Below are positions 8,323 through 14,769 of a stretch of 17,548 nucleotides of DNA, in pieces. The position numbers were made by a program, and so were the translations under genes. Each line of letters opens with the position of its first letter. The stretch's first letter is position 1. Under the pieces are notes generated by a model. The model did no database searches and was not told the DNA's origin. It saw only the letters and a list, made by a program, of their open reading frames with translations. This DNA is from JBEBXQ01 sp040391535 (GTDB lineage: Bacteria; Bacteroidota; Bacteroidia; Cytophagales; Spirosomataceae): assembly GCA_040391535.1 (NCBI GenBank), contig JBEBXQ010000105.1:1-17548 (forward strand). Reading direction: 5' to 3'.

Positions 8323-9468
8323 TTATTGTGCGTTATGTGGATTTGAGAATTCCGGATTATTAATAAAAACCGAATCGGTAAGCATCCCAAGGAACGCTAT
8401 AATGTCCTGTTTTTCGGAAATGGTCAGAGAAAGCTGAGTGCCCCCTGTTTGATTAGAGTTTCCTTTGATAAAACTGCTCAGATTTTCGGAAGGCTGCACA
8501 TGGTCACTGTAATGATCCAGCACTTCTTCAATCGTTGCAAACCGTCCATCGTGCATATAAGGCGCTGTCAGAAGAATATTCCGTAAAGTCGGCACTCTGA
8601 ACCTTCCATGATCTGCTGACTGAGCTGTAATGTCACTTCTGCCTGCATCTGCAGTCTGAATGTCCAGGCCGTTGTTATGAAATAGTTCTTTGTACATTTT
8701 AGGTCCGCCATGACAATGCGTACAATTAGCACCTCTGATATTCTGTTGCGGATCCGGATTTCTTTCAAACAGTGTCATTCCGCGTAATTCCTGTTCATTG
8801 GGTACATACCGGCCCGCCAGATAACGGTCATATGGTGCATTTGATGAAATCAGCGTTCTTTGAAATTGTGCCAGCGCTTTCACCAGCATTGAACCCGTGA
8901 TACGGTCGCTGCCGAATGCCTGCTTAAATAGTGGCGGATATGCGTCCGTTGCCTGTAATTTACGAACCGACTCCTCCAGAGATTGTCCCATTTCATGCGG
9001 ATCCGTTAACGGGAAAGCGGCTTGCTCTTCCAGACTCGATGCGCGGCCGTCCCAGAAATATTGACGGACCCATAATAAATTGGCCAGCGACATGGCATTT
9101 CTGCTGGTCAGGGCCCCATGAATACCATCACTAAATTTCTTTCCGTCGGTAAATGCAAGTTTTTGCTGGTGGCAACCGGCGCAGGAAATTGAATTATCTG
9201 CTGAAAGCATTGGCTCATAAAACAGCATACGTCCGAGATAAACGCCTTCCTGTGTTGTAGGATTGTCTGCCGGTATTGAAAATCTTGAACCGAAATTAGC
9301 AGGATAATCCAGTACAAACGGTTCAGGATGCCGGATTTCAAAAGCCGTTAACAGTACCGATATGAAAAAGAATGCAACAGGTAATCCCCCCGTGATCCAC
9401 AGGTGGGGAGATCGTCGCTTCCATTTCTTTCTGAATGGATTAATCCTGTTTATAAACGGCCGGATCAT
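8323..9468 (-). CDS. Di-haem cytochrome c peroxidase (CcpA/MauG family)
   Basis: Members of this family carry two c-type haems in the periplasm and reduce hydrogen peroxide or, as in MauG, oxidise protein residues. The 381-residue product has an N-terminal membrane segment (about 27-44) after a basic stretch. Two haem sites follow, CAGCH (96-100) and CTHCH (249-253). The conserved RVPTLRNILLTAPYMHDGRF segment is present, with Met305 where a haem ligand is expected. The ATG overlaps the stop of the TonB receptor as TAATG, so translation is probably coupled. Joint synthesis with an outer-membrane receptor and a molybdopterin-fold protein is unusual for a plain peroxide scavenger. Confidence 0.9.
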   Translation of the reverse strand: MIRPFINRINPFRKKWKRRSPHLWITGGLPVAFFFISVLLTAFEIRHPEPFVLDYPANFGSRFSIPADNPTTQEGVYLGRMLFYEPMLSADNSISCAGCHQQKLAFTDGKKFSDGIHGALTSRNAMSLANLLWVRQYFWDGRASSLEEQAAFPLTDPHEMGQSLEESVRKLQATDAYPPLFKQAFGSDRITGSMLVKALAQFQRTLISSNAPYDRYLAGRYVPNEQELRGMTLFERNPDPQQNIRGANCTHCHGGPKMYKELFHNNGLDIQTADAGRSDITAQSADHGRFRVPTLRNILLTAPYMHDGRFATIEEVLDHYSDHVQPSENLSSFIKGNSNQTGGTQLSLTISEKQDIIAFLGMLTDSVFINNPEFSNPHNAQ

Positions 9469-11456
9469 TAATAATTGAAAACCAGATTGATAAAAAAGTT
9501 GCGGCCTGCTTCCGGGAAACCTTCTACAAGGCTGTAGTTTTTGTCGAAAATATTATTCACCCCGCCTTCTACGGATATAAATTTATATACCTGTACCGAA
9601 GCTCTGGTATTCACCAGGGAATAAGCACCCACCTCGGTACCGTAACTGGTGCTGTACCGTTTGCTGTTATGTTCAAAACTCAGAAGCAGGCTGGCGCTTT
9701 TCAGAAATGTATAATCAACATAAGCAAAGAACTTACCTGAGGGGACATCGGTAAACAGGATATCAGGATTGGTTTTGTTTTCACGCTTTAAATAAGTGTA
9801 ATTGCTTCCCAACAGGAGGCCTTGTGTTATTTTATAATTTAACCCCGCTTCAGCTCCGTAAAACCGGGCTTTACCGGCATTTTGCAGCTGAAATTTATTA
9901 GGTTCAACATTGTCGACCCTTTGAATAATATCAGAAATACCACTGTTAAATACGGACGCTTCAAGACTCAGGTTATCGGTCAGCCGGCCTGTATAGCTTA
10001 GATCAAAATTCAGAGCTACTTCGGCGTTAAGGTCCGGATTCGGGATCGCCTGCCCCATCCGGTAGGAGTAACGGTCTTTTATCGTCGCAAACCGGGTTTT
10101 TCTGGCAAGGGAAGTTTTAAGGGAGTGACGGGCGTTTATATCCCAGAATAACCCGATCTGAGCATTTAATGCATTATTTTTACTTGCTGCGTAATCTGCC
10201 AGCTGCTGCTGGTCGGCTAGGTATTCCTGCGCGGTTTCATTATTACGGATATTAAAAGCAATGCCCGGTATGACGGATAATTTTGGTGTAATCTGATAGA
10301 TATTCTCAACACCCACAGACAGTGTGTTGTCGACAAACGTCTGAACGGGTTCATTCAGGTCATTTTCGCGATGGATATCCCGCTTGTATTGGGCATTTAT
10401 TTTCAGGATATTGTTGGTGAATGTCCGCGTCTCAAACTCAACGTTTCCTCCCAATGTATAGTCGTCATAAAAGCTCTGAAAGGCATATCCCCGGGTTTGG
10501 GTGGTATAAGTGGTGTCATCATAACTGAAAAGGCTATTCACAAAAGTATCGTAGTAAAGCCGGGTCTTTATATGATTCTTTTTACCTACTGCGGTGTTGG
10601 AAATAAAATAAAGACTTTGCTTGTTCCATTCCGGCCATTGCCAGAAACGTGTAGCAACAGCCGCATCATTACCTACATAGGGTGGAGTACCTTTTTCGCC
10701 TTTCTGGTTGATATATCCGATGACATATTCATCCGTTTCATTAGGCGTGAAACCCGCCTTCACACTGATTTTCGAATCATTCCGGTAGGCATTTTCGCGG
10801 GAACCTGTTTGCTGATATTGCCGTGGCTGAAAATCACGGGAAAGAGGGTAGGTGTCTTGTTTAAGCTGAGAAATACCGACCTGGTAATAAAATCTGGCCA
10901 GTCGTGATCCGGCATTGATATTCCAGCGAAATCCGTCTCCGCTGAATACACCTGCCCGGCCATTAATTTCAAAGGCCTTTACGGGCTTGCGGGTAATAAG
11001 GTTAATCGCACCCCCCATCGTGTTGCTTCCGTAAAGAATGGAGGTAAAACCTTTGGAAACATTCACTTTGGCGAGATCAAATGAGGTAAACCTTCCCATA
11101 TCAACGTAGCCATCGTAGGGAACATACACCGGGACTCCGTCAATATAAACCGGTACCTGCCTGAGATCAAATCCCCTGACATAAACGACCGATTCATTTC
11201 GGGGACCCACATTGGCGATATTCACGCCCGGCAGAATATTTAAAGTATTGGAAAGGTCGGTTTTATTAAATTTTTCGATCGTCTGGTAGGACAGGGATGA
11301 ATTAACCGTGCGGTCAGGAGAACCAGTCACCGTTATTTCTCCTAATTCAAAGATACTTTGATAATCCGATGAATCATTTGCGGAAGTAGCTTGCCAGGCA
11401 TTTCCTGACAATGACAAAAAGAAAAAAAAGGGTAGAAACAGAAGATGCTTTTTCAT
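9468..11456 (-). CDS. TonB-dependent outer-membrane receptor
   Basis: This is a 662-residue outer-membrane active-transport receptor. A signal peptide (about 1-22) is followed by a TonB-box-like EITVTG (40-45). The plug domain runs to about 160, with VYVRGFDLRQVPVYIDGVPV and the NTMGGAINLITRKP end motif. A 22-strand-type barrel ends in NLVFNY with a terminal aromatic residue. It lacks the N-terminal carboxypeptidase-like domain of SusC proteins and no SusD partner is nearby. It therefore looks like a metal, siderophore, cobalamin or oxyanion receptor rather than a glycan one. A palindrome that may bind the neighbouring ModE-like protein lies directly before its start. The substrate is not evident from sequence. 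Confidence 0.92.
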   Translation of the reverse strand: MKKHLLFLPFFFFLSLSGNAWQATSANDSSDYQSIFELGEITVTGSPDRTVNSSLSYQTIEKFNKTDLSNTLNILPGVNIANVGPRNESVVYVRGFDLRQVPVYIDGVPVYVPYDGYVDMGRFTSFDLAKVNVSKGFTSILYGSNTMGGAINLITRKPVKAFEINGRAGVFSGDGFRWNINAGSRLARFYYQVGISQLKQDTYPLSRDFQPRQYQQTGSRENAYRNDSKISVKAGFTPNETDEYVIGYINQKGEKGTPPYVGNDAAVATRFWQWPEWNKQSLYFISNTAVGKKNHIKTRLYYDTFVNSLFSYDDTTYTTQTRGYAFQSFYDDYTLGGNVEFETRTFTNNILKINAQYKRDIHRENDLNEPVQTFVDNTLSVGVENIYQITPKLSVIPGIAFNIRNNETAQEYLADQQQLADYAASKNNALNAQIGLFWDINARHSLKTSLARKTRFATIKDRYSYRMGQAIPNPDLNAEVALNFDLSYTGRLTDNLSLEASVFNSGISDIIQRVDNVEPNKFQLQNAGKARFYGAEAGLNYKITQGLLLGSNYTYLKRENKTNPDILFTDVPSGKFFAYVDYTFLKSASLLLSFEHNSKRYSTSYGTEVGAYSLVNTRASVQVYKFISVEGGVNNIFDKNYSLVEGFPEAGRNFFINLVFNY

Positions 11457-11462
11457 TTAATT

Positions 11463-11486
11463 CGATATGTAAGATCTGACATATCG
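11463..11486. promoter_or_regulatory. 24-bp palindrome, candidate ModE-type operator
   Basis: The half sites CGATATGT (11463-11470) and ACATATCG (11479-11486) are perfect inverted repeats. The 8-base centre contains the palindrome AGATCT, so 22 of the 24 positions are self-complementary. The arms have the general CGnTATnT shape that I recall for ModE operators. The site begins six bases before the receptor start codon and abuts the promoter-like TATATTTA at 11487-11494 (minus strand). That placement suits a repressor. The adjacent gene at 11520-11864 encodes a ModE-type DNA-binding domain. Confidence 0.6.
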
Positions 11487-11519
11487 TAAATATAATAAAG
11501 CCTGGGAATAATTTGGAGA

Positions 11520-11864
11520 TCAGATTAGCTTTTGAAGTTCTGTTTCTGCATTAATAATGGCCTGGAGTTTGTTGTCCAACGTTTTGTATGCTTTTAATAA
11601 AGCTTTTCCGGCTTCTGTCAGTTCGGTACCGCCGCCTTTTGTACCGCCTTTCTGTGTGACCACATAAGGGCCTTTTCCCTGTGAATTCATGGAATCTACC
11701 AATGCCCATGCCTTTTTGTAGGACAGTCCCATTTCTTTGGCAGCTTTTGAAATGGAGCCTGTCTGTTCAATATGCCCCAGGATTTCACACCGTCCCGGAC
11801 CCAGAAATTTTTCACCGTCAAGATAAACCCAGTGACGTAACCGTATTTCAATATTTCTGTCCAT
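11520..11864 (-). CDS. Stand-alone ModE-type winged-helix regulator
   Basis: The product is a winged helix-turn-helix protein matching the N-terminal DNA-binding domain of ModE, the molybdate-responsive regulator. The helix-turn-helix is seen in LGHIEQTGSISKAAKEMGLSYKKAWALVDSMN, and the wing in VVTQKGGTKGGGTELTEAGKALL, typical of the family. The 114-residue protein ends after the first domain, so the Mop (TOBE) domains that bind molybdate in classical ModE are absent. The frame is open to 12044, but the extra 60 residues resemble nothing. ATG 11864 has a GAGG shortly upstream and gives the standard N-terminus. It lies just upstream of the receptor operon on the same strand and of the palindrome at 11463-11486. 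Confidence 0.88.
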   Translation of the reverse strand: MDRNIEIRLRHWVYLDGEKFLGPGRCEILGHIEQTGSISKAAKEMGLSYKKAWALVDSMNSQGKGPYVVTQKGGTKGGGTELTEAGKALLKAYKTLDNKLQAIINAETELQKLI

Positions 11865-11898
11865 TTTACCTCGTAATCTGAATTTTGGTTTTACCGGT

Positions 11899-11906
11899 GA
11901 AAGATA
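11899..11906 (-). promoter_or_regulatory. Weak -7 element for the ModE-like gene
   Basis: TATCTTTC on the minus strand matches TAnnTTTG at seven of eight positions and lies 35 bases before ATG 11864. No convincing upstream TTTG box is visible. If real, it excludes the longer open frame that starts at 12044. Confidence 0.3.
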
Positions 11907-12119
11907 CGAAGGAAGATTTTTAACCACAGCATCTTTTAAATACAATAATGCCTGAAGCCGATAATCAGCGAAATGAATTATTTTAAATGAAGGAATCATG
12001 AACCCGCATCTCAATCCGCAGGTTGGAACAATATTTTCCTTCAACTATTTTTTACCCATGACAATAGGTTGTCTTTTATCTGCATGAATTTTGTATTCTG
12101 ATAAAACGAAAAGAGAACT

Positions 12120-12578
12120 ATGGAAAAGTTAACCATTGAAAAATTCAGTATTGTCGGTCTGGCAATACGGACTACGAATGAAAACGGACAGGCTGCCCGG
12201 GATATTCCTGCACTCTGGAAACGATTTATGGAAGAACGTGTTGCAGATTATATTCCGGATAAAGCGGATAACGCGCTGTACTGTATTTACACGGATTACG
12301 AAAAAGATCACACCCGCCCTTATACGACTATTCTGGGATGTAAGGTTCAAAATCTGAATATTATACCTGAAGGTATGACAGGCCGGACATTTGAAGAAGG
12401 AGAGTATGTCAGGTATGTTGCAGAAGGAGATCTCTCTCAGGGTAGTGTTTATCATGAGTGGGTCCGGATATGGAATTCAGACGTACCCAGAGCCTATGCC
12501 GCTGATTTTGAAGTATACGAAGAAAAGGCGCTGCAAACCGGAAATGCTGCAGTGGATATCTTCGTTTCAATACGATAA
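12120..12578 (+). CDS. GyrI-like / Cass2-like effector-binding protein
   Basis: The 152-residue product looks like a free-standing small-molecule-binding domain of the GyrI-like superfamily. This is the domain found at the end of AraC- and MerR-type regulators such as Rob and BmrR, and alone in integron protein Cass2. Typical features are the N-terminal FSIVGLAIRTTNENG strand, the IPALWKRFM helix, the central YCIYTDYE strand and TTILGCKV, and the C-terminal ADFEVYEEK strand. No DNA-binding domain is attached. It is divergent from the ModE-like gene, separated by about 255 bases. It may bind a cationic or hydrophobic ligand; there is no evidence for which one. Confidence 0.8.
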   Translation: MEKLTIEKFSIVGLAIRTTNENGQAARDIPALWKRFMEERVADYIPDKADNALYCIYTDYEKDHTRPYTTILGCKVQNLNIIPEGMTGRTFEEGEYVRYVAEGDLSQGSVYHEWVRIWNSDVPRAYAADFEVYEEKALQTGNAAVDIFVSIR

Positions 12579-12609
12579 TCTTTGGGGAAACCCTGATCTG
12601 TTAGGGAGT

Positions 12610-12665
12610 ATTACCTGAAGTGACGACGTTTGATATTGCTGCAACGAAGTTAATTTTCAGGTAAT
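12610..12665. repeat. Inverted repeat between two convergent genes
   Basis: ATTACCTGAA (12610-12619) and TTCAGGTAAT (12656-12665) are perfect 10-bp inverted arms 36 bases apart. The right arm overlaps the last codons of the DUF3472 gene. It could form a hairpin ending both convergent transcripts, but there is no T-run. It may also be chance. Confidence 0.3.
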
Positions 12666-13963
12666 TTCTCCAGATCAATGGCAGGAGGATCAGCGACAGG
12701 CTGAATTCTGAAAACAGACCCGATAGTGGTACTGTCATTAAAAAAACCACAATTCTGAAGAAAGAAGCGCTTGCCCTCCTGGCCGCCTTTGTAGTCAAGC
12801 CGGAACTTTTTCCTTCCGGTATTATCCACTGAAAAAACGGCATTACTGATACCGACCCATTTCCCGTTTGTGTTTCTTACCCATTGGTTATGGAAATAAG
12901 CTTTACGGGGAATGTCGCCGGTTTCGGTATTGAAATTCTCCAGAAAGGAATGGAACCGGGTCAGGTAAGTCCGGGTCTTGGGACGATTGAAACTGGCAAT
13001 GAGCCGCCATTGATTTTCCTCCGGCGCAAAGAAATAGGCGGTGTAACGGGTGTATTGGTTTTCAACCGGGTTTCCCCTTAGCAAAAAACGATAGGTTTGT
13101 CCGGCTTTCCAGGGATAGCGAAGAAAACTCTGTCCGCCCGAACCTTCATTTCCGAATTCTCCGGTATTGACATCTTTTCCTTTACCAACCAGAATGATTT
13201 TCTGATCGTCAGGAATACGGGAAGGATCGTCGGTTTCAAACGGACTCCAAACCGAGAACAACACCCTTCTTTCGGTTTCGCTATTGACCTGCATACCAAA
13301 ATAACCTTCTCCAAAGCCATTGGCCATATAATACGAGCCTTTAATATCATTTCCTTCCGGAACGGTTATTTCGCTGTAGAACCATTCGGTTTCATCACCT
13401 GCCTCACGGGTATCATAACGAAGGTGCACCGACGGGCCACGACGTCCCCAGTAAAAGAAATTACCTTCGTTGTTGCGTACAAAAGCGGTTTCAGGACTGA
13501 CAGCACTACCCTGAACGTACAGATCCGTCAGCTCGGCGAAAAGCGGCCCTTCTTTAGCAATACCGGCTATTTCAATCCGGATGTAACCTGTTGTATTGAT
13601 TTCCCATTCACCCAGCAAATGCAGCTGACTTTTCTCTCCTTTTGCCGTGATATTTTTTGTGATTCCATTGACAGAACAGGCAATCGTGCTTTCTCCTTCA
13701 GGAACGCGCATATGGGCTGATACCTTTATCCTGCCGGTTCGGTTAAGGCTCAGGTAGGTTGAGAATTTTGTTTGAGGATCATTCCAATGCATCCATCCTT
13801 TTCCGGAAACCTGTGAAGGCTTGCTTTCGGGGAAAGCCCATGAGTTTCCGGCTACCGGAATAATAACCGACAGAGAATCATTTTCAGTTATGGGTATTTT
13901 ATCTGTCAAAGGGGCAGTAAAAAGCACTGAAAGCAGCATGGAAATAAAAAAAGACAGTATCAT
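12650..13963 (-). CDS. Secreted DUF5077-DUF3472 protein
   Basis: The 437-residue product begins with a signal peptide (about 1-22). An N-terminal beta-sandwich of the DUF5077 type follows (about 30-155), then a larger domain of the DUF3472 type (about 165-430). The latter contains GNFFYWGRRGPSVHLRYD, YYMANGFGEGYFGMQVNSE and FSVWSPFETDDP, which are typical of these secreted Bacteroidota proteins. Both domains have lectin-like beta folds, so glycan or surface binding is a reasonable guess, but no function is established. It follows the acetyltransferase gene by 15 bases on the same strand and may share its transcript. Confidence 0.8.
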   Translation of the reverse strand: MILSFFISMLLSVLFTAPLTDKIPITENDSLSVIIPVAGNSWAFPESKPSQVSGKGWMHWNDPQTKFSTYLSLNRTGRIKVSAHMRVPEGESTIACSVNGITKNITAKGEKSQLHLLGEWEINTTGYIRIEIAGIAKEGPLFAELTDLYVQGSAVSPETAFVRNNEGNFFYWGRRGPSVHLRYDTREAGDETEWFYSEITVPEGNDIKGSYYMANGFGEGYFGMQVNSETERRVLFSVWSPFETDDPSRIPDDQKIILVGKGKDVNTGEFGNEGSGGQSFLRYPWKAGQTYRFLLRGNPVENQYTRYTAYFFAPEENQWRLIASFNRPKTRTYLTRFHSFLENFNTETGDIPRKAYFHNQWVRNTNGKWVGISNAVFSVDNTGRKKFRLDYKGGQEGKRFFLQNCGFFNDSTTIGSVFRIQPVADPPAIDLEKLPEN

Positions 13964-13978
13964 CAGACATCAGGTTAG

Positions 13979-14452
13979 TCAGTGTCGCAAATTGTCATTT
14001 TTTAACGGATAATTAAAATGAATAACCGGTTCGGGGATCCCGCCGGTAGAATGGTAAAATTCCGTAGCATGAAGTTCATCAGCGTCAGCCTGGACAAAAA
14101 CTTCGTCGGCTCCCTTCGTTTTTGCAAAATCAATCACGGCCGAAATAAGTTTTTTGCCAATCCCCCGGCGTTGGTAAGACGGTTTTACGGCAAGGTCATA
14201 GATGTATATCAGAGGGCTTGCCGAATAATACTGATGAAGGGTGTAAGTGGTAAGTCCTCCGACAATTTCATGGTCGGAAACCGCAGCAAATACCCCGAAA
14301 TCATCCTTTTCCAGCAGTGTTTGCAGGTATTGGGAATTAGGGATACTGAATTTTTCCATTTCAAACACCTCTTCAAATACGTTGATCAGTTCAATAAAAC
14401 TATACAGATCCTCACCAATAAGCTTCTTAATATGGATTACTGACCCTTCCAT
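13979..14452 (-). CDS. GNAT N-acetyltransferase, AAC(3)-I-like
   Basis: The 157-residue product is a single GNAT domain that would transfer an acetyl group from acetyl-CoA. The CoA-binding loop is seen in VKPSYQRRGIGKKLI. The order of motifs (LFxxVFE-like start, YLQTLLEKDDF, VGGLTTYTL, IYIYDLAVKPSYQRRGIG, VFVQADADE, then FYHSTGGIPEPVIHFNYPL) follows that of AAC(3)-I aminoglycoside 3-N-acetyltransferases. Chromosomal relatives are common and their substrates are mostly unknown, so resistance should not be assumed. It is the first gene of a possible pair with the DUF3472 gene. Confidence 0.8.
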   Translation of the reverse strand: MEGSVIHIKKLIGEDLYSFIELINVFEEVFEMEKFSIPNSQYLQTLLEKDDFGVFAAVSDHEIVGGLTTYTLHQYYSASPLIYIYDLAVKPSYQRRGIGKKLISAVIDFAKTKGADEVFVQADADELHATEFYHSTGGIPEPVIHFNYPLKNDNLRH

Positions 14453-14557
14453 TACCTATGTTATTTGAGCAGAAATGATCGTGACAAGTTAGGGAATTCT
14501 GGGTTTGAAAGAAAAAATGAAAGGAGATTATGTATTGTATAGCGTTTTGCATAACAC

Positions 14558-14591
14558 AAAAAAAGCACTTAACCTTTTGAGTTAAGTGCTT
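14558..14591 (-). terminator. Intrinsic terminator after tRNA-Thr
   Basis: On the minus strand an 11-bp stem (14563-14573 with 14581-14591, AAGCACTTAAC/GTTAAGTGCTT, 7-base loop) is followed by a T-run (14558-14564 as A on the plus strand). It starts ten bases beyond the tRNA 3' end. Confidence 0.85.
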
Positions 14592-14601
14592 GATTTTGAA
14601 G

Positions 14602-14674
<73 letters not shown>

Positions 14675-14714
14675 TTCTTGCCGTTTTTCAGAATCGTTCT
14701 CTGAAATCGTGGTG

Positions 14715-14746
14715 CAAAAGTATGGGCTGGATTTTTAACTTCCAAA
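14715..14746 (-). promoter_or_regulatory. Promoter of tRNA-Thr
   Basis: TTTG (14743-14746, minus strand) and TACTTTTG (14715-14722) are exactly 20 bases apart, a perfect match to the Bacteroidota consensus TTTG-N19/20-TAnnTTTG. Transcription would begin about 34 bases before the tRNA 5' end. It is the best promoter in the window and supports the organism assignment. Confidence 0.85.
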
Positions 14747-14769
14747 CATTTGCACCAATTTTTTTTTGG

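Noticed and set aside
10371..10907. 178-residue plus-strand open frame opposite the TonB receptor
   Set aside because: It is antisense to clear barrel sequence and has no domain features.
7811..11456. Polysaccharide utilisation locus
   Set aside because: The receptor lacks the SusC N-terminal domain, and there is no SusD or glycoside hydrolase gene nearby.
11865..12044. 60-residue N-terminal extension of the ModE-like protein
   Set aside because: The extension matches no family; the standard ModE N-terminus begins at ATG 11864, which has a GAGG upstream, and a -7-like element lies inside the extension.
13097..13720. 207-residue plus-strand open frame opposite the DUF3472 gene
   Set aside because: It lies wholly antisense to a well-supported gene and its sequence looks like a reverse-strand shadow.
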